NCBI GenBank assembly: GCA_030704615.1
Contig: CM060732.1
Location: 55,411,053 to 55,475,052, forward strand
Length of the DNA stretch: 64,000 nt
Direction of reading: 5' to 3'
DNA from: Takakia lepidozioides
Taxonomy: Eukaryota; Streptophyta; Takakiopsida; Takakiales; Takakiaceae
Both the position numbers and the translations under genes were made by a program. The notes below the pieces were generated by a model that saw nothing but the letters and a program-made list of their open reading frames with translations, ran no database searches and was not told the DNA's origin. Of the stretch, positions 11,826 through 21,159 are shown in pieces (position 1 is the stretch's first letter; every line of letters starts with the position of its first letter).

Positions 11826-12830
11826 GAAATCAACCTTGTGTCAACACGAGGTTGATTTCCGAGTGGACGTGCATGATTACGGTTTTTTTTTTGTTTTTTT
11901 GAAAAAGGATGCTTTCATTTCTCAAATCAAAGTTGGGTCAACGCAAGGTTGATTTGCATCATGCGACTTTTTTTTTTTGCATTTGTTTTGTTTTTATTTG
12001 GTTCATGCAAATCAACCTTGCGTCAACGCAAGTTTGATTTGAGAAATGAAAGCATATTTTTTCAAATAAATAAATAAAATCGCAGGATGCAAATCAACCT
12101 TGCGTTTATGCAAGGTTGATTTGAGGAATGAAAGCATCTTTTTTCCAAAAAATAAATAAAATAAATAAAAAATAAAAAATTGAAGTCGGAGGATGCAAAT
12201 CAACCTTGATTTGAGAAATGAAAGCTCTTTTTTGCACTGTTTTTTGCATTTTGTATGGGCAAGGTTGATTTGAAAAAATGGAAGCATTTTTTTTTTTTAA
12301 AAGAATAAAAAGTTGAAGTCGTAGGATGCAAATCAACCTTGCGTTGACACAACCTTGATTTGAGAAATGAAAGCATCCTTTTTGTACTGTTTTTTGTATT
12401 TTGTATGGGCAAATCAACTTTGCGTTGACGCAAGGTTGATTTGAGAAATGAAAGCATCTTTTTTTCCAAAATAAAAAATAAAAAAATAAATAATGGAAGT
12501 CGCAGGATGCAAATCAACCTTGTGTTGACGCAACCTTGATTTGAGAAATGAAAGCATACTTTTTCCCCCAAAAAAAGTTAAAGTCGCAGGATGGAAATCA
12601 ACCTTGCGTTGACGCAATCTTGATTTGAGAGATGAAATCATCTTTTTTGCACTGTTTTTGCATTTTGTATGGGACACAATCAAGGTTGCGTTAACGCAAC
12701 CTTGATTATGCTATGGATTTCAATCGCATCTTTCGGGAAATAAATCTTCGTCTTGTTTAGTGTTTCGTGTCTTCTAGTCTTTTGGGAAGTTCAGGGATCA
12801 ACCTTGCATCAACGCGACATTGATTACAAA
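11826..12830. repeat. Tandem array of hairpin units (AAATCAACCTTG...CAAGGTTGATTT)
   Basis: About eleven copies of a palindromic core of roughly 30 bp lie at 11826, 11924, 12007, 12089, 12196 (deleted), 12255 (half), 12328, 12410, 12508, 12593, 12678 and 12797, mostly 80-100 bp apart. Most are followed by the same TTTGAGAAATGAAAGCAT tail and a T- or A-rich spacer. The copy at 12678-12707 is a perfect 30-bp palindrome. In some units the right arm is inverted relative to the others, giving direct rather than inverted halves. Minus-strand open frames across the array only reflect the repeat and are not genes. Confidence 0.85.
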
Positions 12831-13159
12831 GGGGTTTAATGGGAATTAACAAACACCTGCTGCATCTGTGTTTTTTGAATGTATGGTTCAAGTATATCTA
12901 TCATATCCTCATTCCGGGGAAGTACTTGAGCGATGACCCTCGATAATACATCCAGTCTTTAACATCCACTCATCCGTTGTTCATGCATTGCGATATGTCT
13001 ATCCATCAGCCATCTCGCATTCAACCATTCATGAATTATTCATCTATCATTCATCCAACATTCATCCAACATTCATCCAAATACGAATGATATGTACAGT
13101 CATTTCCGCGGAAGTAGGTCTCCCAGGGCTTCCTCATCCGCGATTGTGGGCCCATGCAC

Positions 13160-13242
13160 CCTATTACGTGAGCATCTTTCCGCTCACGGATTGGCATCTT
13201 CCCGTTCACGCATCTTTTCGCTCACGTGAGCCGCTCACGGAC
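13160..13242. repeat. Cluster of CGCTCACG / CGTGAGC words
   Basis: Five or six copies in about 80 bp, in both orientations, including the palindrome CGCTCACGTGAGC at about 13219-13231. They match the motif family at 11470-11560, so the hairpin array is bracketed by the same word family. Confidence 0.55.
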
Positions 13243-13757
13243 TAGCAATCCCCTCCCTCTCACACTTTCATGACGGTGAAGCCCTACTAAAACTTAGAGC
13301 CACGAGTTTTGAGATCTTGAGAAGGAGTGAAGGGAGTGAAGGGAGCGAAGGGAGGGTCAGTGATTTGCATCAGATCTGCGCTCAACATTTGTTGTCTGTT
13401 GCGTCTAGCAGTGTTCAGGATTTTGTTTGTTAGTTTCAGCTGTGCGGTCGTCGTTCAGGAGGGCATGAGAGCTGGTGGCGAGCCCGTGCTGGTGTCGTAA
13501 TATAATTTGATTGGTGCATTGCTGCTGCGATTATTCTTCAACCACCATGGCAAGCTCACGGTATATACTTTCGTATCTTCCCACAACTGATTGCATTAGG
13601 ATTGCATTAGGTAACCCATGCATTTTCTCAGGGGAGGTCTCTCGTGCTACTCAGGGGACCTCTCCCGTGATAAAACCCATTATCGCGGTAGGTGAATGTC
13701 ACAGGAGACCTCCCGTGATATTTAAGACGTAGTATCCAAGAGTGTAATAGAGTGTAT

Positions 13758-14234
13758 AATGTCGACTGGGAATGAGGTCATCCCCAAAGAGTAAGTAACT
13801 TCCATTTCGTTGACCTATTATTTTCAGTTTGAAAATGAGTCTGGAAACAGGTACTGCACACGCTGAGGGTCGGTCAGGATGTCAAAAAGAAAACACTTTT
13901 GTGTTGTGATGTGTTGGGAATTGAAACGGAGGACTCCGTGAGGGATAACAGGTTTACCCTTGCTGTGTTCATCCGCGAGAACGCCAGGAAAGGGGAGAAG
14001 GTATTTGGGTTCTCTGTGGATGCCATGAGTCTGAGTAGTGATCTGATGGGATTCGCGATTCGGATGGGTTCAGGGTCCCTATTGTCAAAGACTACCTGGA
14101 GATGGAAATCCTCAAGAGCTGGGAATACCTTGACAGAATTCTCTACAATAGGAGAGACAATAATTGGAGGTACAACAACTCCAATTGGAGCAAAAGATTA
14201 CATTGATGTCGTCGTGCAGATACATCATAGATGA
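13758..14234 (+). pseudogene. Unrecognised coding remnant in the composite element
   Basis: A short ATG-initiated segment at 13758 reads MSTGNEVIPKE and ends at a strong GTAAGT donor (about 13790). Further on, an open frame at about 13839-14234 encodes a well-formed stretch rich in charged residues (for example GIETEDSVRDNRF). I recognise no family. The two may be exons of one gene, but the intervening acceptor and frame do not join cleanly by eye. It lies among the GGGAGATCTCCC palindromes and is probably part of the same mobile unit. Confidence 0.25.
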
Positions 14235-14395
14235 TATCCATCCACGTGGCGGCCATGCAGAAGTTGTACTATCGGGTATGGGAGGCCCCCCGTCATAGTC
14301 ATTATGGCAAGTAATTAATGAAACGATTCCCCTTGCTGTACAAGCCTCATGTATAGGTGCAGTTGGCCTCATGCCCCAGCATGCAAATGCGGGTC

Positions 14396-14403
14396 TATAT
14401 AAG
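14396..14403 (+). promoter_or_regulatory. TATA box (TATATAAG)
   Basis: TCTATATAAGGG followed within 20-30 bp by a CTTCCCTCTCATTTCATT pyrimidine tract, the same layout as the TATA region at 11419. It lies about 640 bp upstream of the ATG of the En/Spm-like ORF at 15044 and could be its promoter. Confidence 0.4.
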
Positions 14404-15043
14404 GGCAAGATCTTCCCTCTCATTTCATTCAATCTTGGCGAAGCCCTGCCGAATTGTGGAGTGCAGATGCTGGATTGACTCAAGAGTGGTGGAAGGGTGG
14501 TGGAAGGACGGAAGTGGTGTTTCATCTCTGCATGTTTGTTAGTCATTCTCTATCAGTATTTTCCATAAGAGTTACACACTGAACTCACGCAGTTTCTGTT
14601 TTTTTAGCCTGGCACAGCGAAGAGGTACTATTCCATTAGACGTTCTCTTTGCTCTTTTTTGAATCTCATTTATCTGTCTTCGTCATCTCCAGTTATACCA
14701 TTGATTGTGACGGGAGATCTCCCGTCATCTTGAGCAGATCATTTCCAATTTGTGATCTGGAACGCTACTTTCTGTTTATCTTTTTCTGCCCATAGGAGAT
14801 CACAGAACGGGAAACCTCCCATGATCCCTTAGTGTTATTTGCATTTGTGGTGTGCATAGATTTTGTCTTGCACAATCCAGAATTGTTTTGTGGATTCTCA
14901 CTTATGGGTGAGGCGACTATAAAGGGAGATCTCCCGTCATCCTGCGGAGTGTTGCCGCATTTGATATATTCATCTTTTCTACTTTTTTTTGCTTCCTATT
15001 TTTTACTCGAGGGCATAGCAGGGGAGATCTCCTGTGGTTGAAG

Positions 15044-15429
15044 ATGGTTACCACCTGTGGACAGTTGTATGTCGGAGAAGCCGTGAATTTAATCCAACTT
15101 GTCGGCTCTCCAGTTCCCAGAATTGTCGCTGAGGGTACATGTCTGAATACGTCTGGAGAGGGATTTTGTCATGGCAGACGTCTTTCTAGTAGTTTAGTGA
15201 GCGTCATATTAAAAACCGTGATACATGGAATGGAGTCAATTAGCTTGCCGTATTCACATCCAGATGTGGAGACTTTTGGAGAAACCTTGGGAACACCGAT
15301 TGTCTGGAAATTTAGTGAAATTGAAAAACTTGTGCGAATGGAAGGTAAGGTGTGCTTGTCTGATGCTGGAGCGAACACGAATGTTTTGGAGGATACAAGA
15401 CAGAAGGACAATACAGATGGTGTTGAAGG
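15044..15429 (+). pseudogene. TNP1/En-Spm-like transposase domain ORF, 5' half
   Basis: The frame opens at ATG 15044 and runs to the Ty3 insertion point at 15429. Residues about 10-95 show the pattern I associate with the plant TNP1/En-Spm domain: V-A-E-G-T, then a G-x-x-L block, V-I-L-K-T-V, L-P-Y, E-T-F-G-E-T-L-G-T-P-I-V-W. The match is by recalled pattern only. The ORF continues in the same frame at 28825 beyond the retrotransposon (see that entry), so one pre-insertion ORF of about 210 codons was cut in two. A GGGAGATCTCC palindrome lies just upstream of the start. Confidence 0.5.
15425..15429. repeat. Target-site duplication GAAGG (left)
   Basis: GAAGG immediately precedes the left LTR and immediately follows the right LTR (28825-28829), a 5-bp duplication as made by Ty3-type integrases. 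Confidence 0.95.
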
Positions 15430-16463
15430 TGTTAGAGGACTGTAGGGGACTTAGACACTTATACGAGATCTGTAGGGTACCCTTAATTTTTGCACAGACT
15501 GAGACCAACAGGAGCCTTAGGGGTGACAGCAGCGCACTATAGAGGGGGGTTACACAGCCAACACATACGTCACAGTCGTCACAACCGACACAGCCCGTCA
15601 CAGTCGTCACAGCCGACACAGCCAACACAGCCCGTCACAGCAGTCACAGCCCGACACAGCCAACACAGCCCGTCACAGTCGTCACAGCCGACACAGCCAA
15701 CACAGCCCGTCACAGCAGTCACAGCCCGACACAGCCAAACACAGTCGCACAGCCAGTCACAGCCCGTCACAGTTTCGCACAGCCAGTCATAGCCCGTCAC
15801 AGTTTCACACAGCCAGTCACAGCTTGACACAGCGGTCACATCATAGGGAACGAAGAGTAGGACAGGGAACGACTGTGGGGAACAACACCTGCGAAGGGAA
15901 CATGTTAGTTCACAGACGACGGTTAGCGAGGGAAACGGTTAGAACCGCGGAGAGGAAGATAAAGGGAGAAACGGGGAGATGAGGATTATTATTCGGAGGA
16001 GGACTTCTTAGTCAGGCTGGAGCGGAGATCGGAAGCAAAAGATGGAGAGCACGGTGAAGAAGGAAAGAGGATTAGTAGATGCTTGTTATATGCAAAGCTG
16101 TAGTGATATTGTTGAGCAGATTAGAGACATAATGGCTTCGGCCTGATACCTGATAAATCATAATCTGATACTTACACGATACAATCACACTGTGTAGAGA
16201 GATCTGAGTGAAGCTGTGGATTGAATGGATGAGTGAAGGAAACCGATAGATTGATGAAGCAAACTGATACTTAATTATCAATGGTAAGGTAGCTAAGATG
16301 AATGCGAAAAGGGAAAACAAATAGGAACACCCCCATGATACACTAGCTGTAGGTCATGACTGATTGTTCTGCGCGGGCTGAGTACTTAGAGATTTCCAAC
16401 TCTTCTATCTTGGAGTTTCCGCCTCGGATAGCGAAGGGATGGGTGAGTAAAAGCCGCGCGACA
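15430..16463 (+). repeat. 5' LTR of the 13.4-kb Ty3 element
   Basis: 1,034 bp, TGTTAG...GCGACA. It contains a CACAGC-rich minisatellite (about 15556-15835) in its first third. The region around 16356, near the 3' end, has an ATG whose frame runs out of the LTR into the internal ORF. Confidence 0.95.
15556..15835. repeat. CACAGCC minisatellite inside the LTR
   Basis: Degenerate units of 9-11 bp (CACAGCCGA, CACAGCCAA, CACAGCCCGT, CACAGCAGT) are organised into longer repeats of about 76 bp. The matching array in the 3' LTR (27946-28198) has gained or lost units relative to this one, the main difference between the two LTRs. It keeps frames open on both strands, which are not genes. Confidence 0.9.
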
Positions 16464-17051
16464 TTTGGCGACCATACTGGGGACCTGGGACATGAACAAC
16501 CAGATGTGACAGGCATCTGGTGGGATCATGGTGGTTGGACCATTAAAGAATTTGAAGTGAATCAAATTCCCTGTGGAACGAAGGAAGAAAGATTGTCCAA
16601 ACAATTCTTTCAAAGGTTCTTGGAATTGCCAGACGGTTGTAAAGAAAATATTCTTAAACGAGTGCATGATGCTGATCCAGAATGGGGTCTGGAGAAAGGA
16701 GTGATAAAGATTTATCAGGTAGCCTGTAGAGGAAGAGCACGTTGGTTACCAACATTGGTTTATGTGATAGCATTGCTATCCATTAAACGAGTAGAGTTTG
16801 AAGGCTGGGAAGAAAGAAAGGTGAATGTTTATACTCATATGCATGAAGAGCTTGTACTGGTAAAGAATTGGATTCCAAAGGATATTTTGTGGATCAAACT
16901 CACACCAAGAACAGCTTTTCAGACTTGTTTGCCATATGGTTATATGGTAACAGAGACTTCTAGTATAGCTAAGGGTGCATTGAAGCTTGAAAGAAACCCA
17001 GGCATATACGAGAGATATTACAGAAGAGAGTTTTGGTTATTGCCACATTAA
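16356..17051 (+). CDS. Unrecognised ORF between LTR and gag (ORF0)
   Basis: The ORF starts at an ATG inside the 5' LTR and ends at TAA 17049-17051; about 195 codons lie beyond the LTR. The internal part is rich in W, K and E (for example GIWWDHGGW near residue 55) and has one hydrophobic stretch around LPTLVYVIALLSI. I recognise no family. It is not a gag capsid domain, which lies downstream in another frame. It may be a leader gag-like protein or a captured host fragment. An intact frame of this length in an otherwise frameshifted element is notable. Confidence 0.45.
   Translation: MTDCSARAEYLEISNSSILEFPPRIAKGWVSKSRATFGDHTGDLGHEQPDVTGIWWDHGGWTIKEFEVNQIPCGTKEERLSKQFFQRFLELPDGCKENILKRVHDADPEWGLEKGVIKIYQVACRGRARWLPTLVYVIALLSIKRVEFEGWEERKVNVYTHMHEELVLVKNWIPKDILWIKLTPRTAFQTCLPYGYMVTETSSIAKGALKLERNPGIYERYYRREFWLLPH
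16464..16484 (+). other. Primer-binding site region
   Basis: Directly after the LTR comes TT then TGGCGACCATACTGGGGA. A TGG start two bases after the LTR end is where a tRNA 3' CCA would pair. I did not identify which tRNA matches. Confidence 0.6.
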
Positions 17052-17152
17052 AAGAAATGAAAGACATGGGACATGAGTGATGAAAGAGAAGCTAGACGAC
17101 AGAGATATTCAGCAAAAAGAGAAAGCTATCTGAAAGCTAATTATCCATATCT

Positions 17153-18472
17153 TTGGAGAGAGGAATAGACATAGGGGAAGCATCTGGACCTCTCACACCA
17201 TCAAGATCAAAGAGTGCATCACCTATACCGGAAGAACTAGAGTTGGATGCCACTCCTTCTGTTTCTTTGCAAGAAAGATTAAGGGAATTGGTACAGGAAG
17301 AAGATCAATCACGAGGTGAAAGATCTGAGGTACATCCTGGATAAAAGACTTGACAGAAATCTTTGATAAGAGTTGGCATGGAACACCAAAAGCAGGAACT
17401 CCAGTTTCTGAAGCAGAAGATGAAGAAAGAGAAGAGGATGTGGCAGAGCCAACGGAGAGTTCAGACTCTCCAACACCATTACAGTTGAGTTACATGAGTG
17501 AAGAAGAAACCCAAGGGCAGAACTTGGAGGATGAAAACAGAGAGAAGAAATTAGAAGAGGAAAAATATGAAGAAGTAGACCCAACAGCTGAGGTTGAGAC
17601 TACAACCAGGACATCCCAACCTGTTGGACCTGGATCAAGTGGAGCACTTGGATCATAGGCCAACGAAGGTGTCGGCTCAGGGGGATCAGGCGGGCTGCCT
17701 GGATCTGGCTCTGGGGGGACAGGGAGTGTGGGAAGTAGTGCAACTGAAGCTGGGAATACTGTGAATATCGTGGGGCCAGAAGCAAGGAGTGCTCAAGGGC
17801 CACCACTTGGTGGAAGATCCACCACAAAAAACAACAGGTCCAGAAGGACCAGCACCAGCAAGGGTGCCAGCACCTGTCAGTGGGCAGAAGGTAAGGCCAA
17901 GGATGGCGTTACAACCAACACGGGCAAAACCACCCTTTCCAATATATTCAGGAAAAGGGGATCCCGATGTACACATTAGCCAATTTGAGCACATGTGTAT
18001 AGTGAACAATGAGAATGGCGATGATGCCAAGATGAGACTGTTTCCTTGTTCACTTATCAAGAAAGCAAGTGAATGGTACGCAAGATTCCCTGATAATCAT
18101 TTCCTAACCTGGAATGGCTTGAATACAGCATTTCGAAATATGTTCAGGACAAGTAAAACTGAGGATGAAGTGTATGGAAGTTTACAACAGCTGAAGCAGA
18201 AGAAGCATGAAACTGTTGAAGAGTATATGGAGAAGATGGAATTGATGATGAAAAAGCTGGCTGCAGTACCAGCACCCGGTTTACAGAAGACTTGGTTTGT
18301 GAGTGGACTAAGACCAGAGTTGCAAAAGAAAGTGGATATGTTACCCCACAACACAGTGGAGGAGGCATTTGAAACTGCGAACAGAATTGAGCAATTGGGA
18401 ATGCTCAGGAGAGAAAAAAAAGAAGATGAGGACTCTGAGGATGAGTCAGAGAAGAAGAAGAGCAAGAACTAA
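17153..18472 (+). pseudogene. Ty3 gag: acidic N-terminal region and capsid domain
   Basis: Acidic, low-complexity frames at 17153-17344 and 17350-17658 lead to the capsid-type region at 17789-18472. That region has the retrotransposon-gag pattern (F-x-G-x-G-D-P-D, then a K-A-S-E-W-Y step, FRTSKTEDEVYGSL, VEEYMEKMELM) and ends in a K/E-rich tail. Gag packages the element RNA into virus-like particles. The segments lie in different frames, so frameshifts or unspotted splicing separate them. The zinc knuckle follows in yet another frame. Confidence 0.75.
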
Positions 18473-18807
18473 AAAGAAAGAGTAAGAGAAAGGAGAAGTT
18501 GAAGAGGGATAACTATGAAAAAAAATTGGAAGAAATCTTGAAGAAGTATGCCACAGAGGCTGCATTGGAGGAAGGGTGTATGGTGTGCAAAGTGCCAGAA
18601 TGAAGGCCATACCACCACAGAATGTCACATGAAGGGAGAAACACTGTACTATCTGTAAAATGGATAACCATTCTACTGAGAATTGTTACTACAACAGAAG
18701 GACAGCTGCAAGAGAACCTAGGCAAGTAAGGGTGCATCAGGTGCAGCCCCAGCAAGAAGAACAATGATCAGGACCACTATGGAAGGTCTGGTGGTTATAA
18801 CAATGGC

Positions 18808-19386
18808 ATGGAAGGGAGAGGTAATTCAAGAGGGAATTACCAAGGAAATTCCAGAGGCAACTATCAGGGTAATCCAAGGGGGAATTACCAGCCCGGGAAT
18901 CAGGATTATAGAAATAATCCAAGAACAGACCAAGGGCGAGGACCCAATGGTGAAGAGCTATGTTACTATTGTAATCAGCCAGGACATCGCAAGGCAGCCT
19001 GTTCATTCTGGATAAGACACCAGAATGAGATGAGAGCTCCTGTGAATGAGGGCCCAGTGGTGGCAGCTCACATGGTTAGGCCATGTGTTGTACCAGAAGT
19101 AAGTACAATGATAGTAACAAGAAGTAAAGCCAAACTAATACCTCCAGTAGAAGAGGAAGAAGATGAGACTGGAAGTGGCAATGATATGCCTGAAGATGAA
19201 GAGACTTGGAAAGATGAGAAGGAACTGCACAAGGAAGTGGCAGATACTATAAGGGAAATGCAAAAGAGTACTGATATTCCTGTGGCAGATTCCTCTGATT
19301 CGGATGGAGAAAAAGAAGGGAGTGAGGAAGAAAGGAAAAAGAAGATGCAGACATGCAAAGTAATGAAGAGACTTTGGCTGCAGTAA
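18808..19386 (+). pseudogene. Ty3 gag nucleocapsid with CCHC zinc knuckle
   Basis: Residues about 52-65 read CYYCNQPGHRKAAC, a perfect CX2CX4HX4C knuckle that binds the RNA genome. It is preceded by a GNSRGNYQ-type Gly/Asn/Arg repeat and followed by a long acidic linker toward the protease. It is frame-shifted relative to the capsid segment. Confidence 0.85.
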
Positions 19387-20342
19387 TATGTCAGACCAAA
19401 GCAGAAATTACCATTGGACAGCTATTAGCTGTGGCACCTTATTGTAGGCACAGGCTGTATCAAGCAATCAATCGAATTGCCCAAGAGACAGGAAACACAG
19501 ACCTGAACAGCAAGGTGACCAGTTATAATGTGAAGCCGGAAGGGCGAGAACCAGTCATGGACTTTGATGATTCTATGCCAGTAATCCAATTGAGAATTGG
19601 AAGCACAGAACTAACTGATGTACTGATAGATGGTGGTTCTGGAGTAAATATCATGACAGACCAATTAAGGAAGAAGCTTGGTCTAAGTAACATGAAACCA
19701 GCCCCATTTACAGTAACAATGGCAGATCAAAGAAGTGTACAGCCATTGGGATTAATAAGAGGAGTTAAGATACAGATACAGAAAATGATCTTTATGATCA
19801 CAGTAACTGTATTAAAAATGGATGAAGTCATGGAGGCTTACTCCTTATTATTGGGACGTCCGTGGCTGAAACAGGCCAGGGTATTCCATGACTGGAATTC
19901 TCAGTTACTAACCGTGCATAATGGGATACACGAGATACAAATTACCACAAAGAAATCTAGTAGATTACCTGCTACAAGAAGACCTCGAGGAGTCAGAGAG
20001 TATGACTGGAGAGGAGGACTGGATGAGGAGCAGGAAGCTACCCTATTTGCTGCACACCCAGAGTGGGAGCAGGTTGCAGAGATGCGGCTGGAAAGCCTAA
20101 GTTGTTTGAGAGGTATCTGCTGTGGTGTAGTGACAGCAACACCAACTGAAGAGGAAACCAGCATTTACCCATCACATTTCTATGAAGAAAGAGAAGGAGA
20201 AATAGAAATCCTAGAAGAACCAGCCACTGTGAGCTTACAGGATGAAGTGGTGACTGGTTGGACAATCACAGCTGATGAGCAGGTGAGAGAAGTAAATGTG
20301 GGAACTCAGGAGAGAACCGAGGATGGTGAAAGTAGGAGCTGA
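19353..20342 (+). CDS. Ty3 aspartic protease region
   Basis: The active-site motif is L-I-D-G-G-S-G-V-N-I-M, the plant Ty3 version of D-S/T-G, at about residues 90-100. A hydrophobic flap and an LLLGRPWL block follow at about residues 165-172. The protease cuts the Gag-Pol polyprotein. This ORF overlaps the gag knuckle frame by 34 bp and the reverse transcriptase frame by 47 bp, each in a different frame. Confidence 0.8.
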   Translation: MQSNEETLAAVICQTKAEITIGQLLAVAPYCRHRLYQAINRIAQETGNTDLNSKVTSYNVKPEGREPVMDFDDSMPVIQLRIGSTELTDVLIDGGSGVNIMTDQLRKKLGLSNMKPAPFTVTMADQRSVQPLGLIRGVKIQIQKMIFMITVTVLKMDEVMEAYSLLLGRPWLKQARVFHDWNSQLLTVHNGIHEIQITTKKSSRLPATRRPRGVREYDWRGGLDEEQEATLFAAHPEWEQVAEMRLESLSCLRGICCGVVTATPTEEETSIYPSHFYEEREGEIEILEEPATVSLQDEVVTGWTITADEQVREVNVGTQERTEDGESRS

Positions 20343-21159
20343 TTTGGAGCCGGAATTCTTCGAAGAAGCTAAAAGCTTGTTCATCAAATACAGAGATGTA
20401 TTTGCTTGGAGCTATGAGGATCTAAAAGGGATACCACCTGAAGTCTGTCAGCATAAGATTGAACTGGAACCAGGGTCAGTACCAATCAAGCAGGCGAGGT
20501 ATAGAATGAATCCCAACTACGCACAGAAGGTTGGAGAAGAGATAAAGAAGTTGGCTGAGGCTAAGTTTATATACCCAATAGAGTATACAACTTGGTTGTC
20601 ACCCATTGTTATAGTTCCCAAGAAGAATGGCAAACTAAGAGTATGTGTGAACTATAAGAAGCTGAATGCTTGTACGAAGAAAGATCCTTTCCCTTTGCCA
20701 TTCACAGAAGCAGTATTAGACACTGTGGCAGGCCATGAGATGTACTCATTCATGGATGGCTTCAGTGGTTATAATCAAGTGCAAGTGGCAGAAGAAGACC
20801 AAGGGAAAACAGCTTTCATCACAGACTGGGGGGCTTATGCATACAAAGTCATGCCCTTTGGACTTTGTAATGCACCAGCGACCTTTCAGAGAGTGATAAG
20901 TGAATCTTTTCATGAGTATCTGGATGATTTCATGCAGGTATTCTTGGATGATTTCAGTGTGTACAGCTCTAAGAGTGAGCACTTGCATAAATTGGAGTTA
21001 TGTTTGGCCAGATGCAGGATGAGAGGTCTGGGCCTGAATCCAGAGAAGTGTACTTTCTGTGTGAACTCAGGGGTGCTTCTGGGACACATTGTGTGTAAGA
21101 AGGGACTCCTTGTGGATCCCAGAAGACAGAGTCCATTAAAGCCTCTCCACCACCAGTGA
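20296..21159 (+). CDS. Ty3 reverse transcriptase domain
   Basis: Blocks in order: WLSPIVIVPKKNGKLRVCVNY, the SFMDGFSGYNQV block, MPFGLCNAPATFQR and the catalytic FLDDFSVYS (F-x-D-D), then the LGHIV thumb region. The catalytic aspartates are present. The frame is lost near 21118-21125 just after LLVDP, where a one-base change separates it from the connection/RNase H frame. Confidence 0.93.
   Translation: MWELRREPRMVKVGADLEPEFFEEAKSLFIKYRDVFAWSYEDLKGIPPEVCQHKIELEPGSVPIKQARYRMNPNYAQKVGEEIKKLAEAKFIYPIEYTTWLSPIVIVPKKNGKLRVCVNYKKLNACTKKDPFPLPFTEAVLDTVAGHEMYSFMDGFSGYNQVQVAEEDQGKTAFITDWGAYAYKVMPFGLCNAPATFQRVISESFHEYLDDFMQVFLDDFSVYSSKSEHLHKLELCLARCRMRGLGLNPEKCTFCVNSGVLLGHIVCKKGLLVDPRRQSPLKPLHHQ

Larger units (their letters stand above)
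13620..15034. repeat. Dispersed GGGAGATCTCCCGT palindrome family (left cluster)
   Basis: Copies of a GGGAGRYCTCCCGT-type palindrome lie at about 13632, 13650, 13701, 14717, 14806, 14928 and 15021. Some have exact arms (GACGGGAGATCTCCCGTC near 14717) and others one or two changes. Two more copies occur at about 29809 and 29988, beyond the Ty3 insertion. The last left copy sits about 20 bp upstream of the ATG of the interrupted transposase-like ORF. Several clustered copies of one palindrome suggest a dedicated binding protein, as subterminal repeats have in CACTA elements. That role is inference. Confidence 0.7.

Noticed and set aside
12012-12683. Several overlapping minus-strand ORFs of 89-123 codons
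   Set aside because: They are frames through the hairpin array, with the same peptide repeated in different frames.
11826-12830. CRISPR-like regular palindromic repeats
   Set aside because: The context is plant nuclear DNA. The spacers are related A/T-rich sequence rather than unique, unit spacing varies, and no cas genes exist.
15490-15839. ORFs on both strands in the LTR
   Set aside because: They arise from the CACAGC minisatellite, which lacks stops on either strand.
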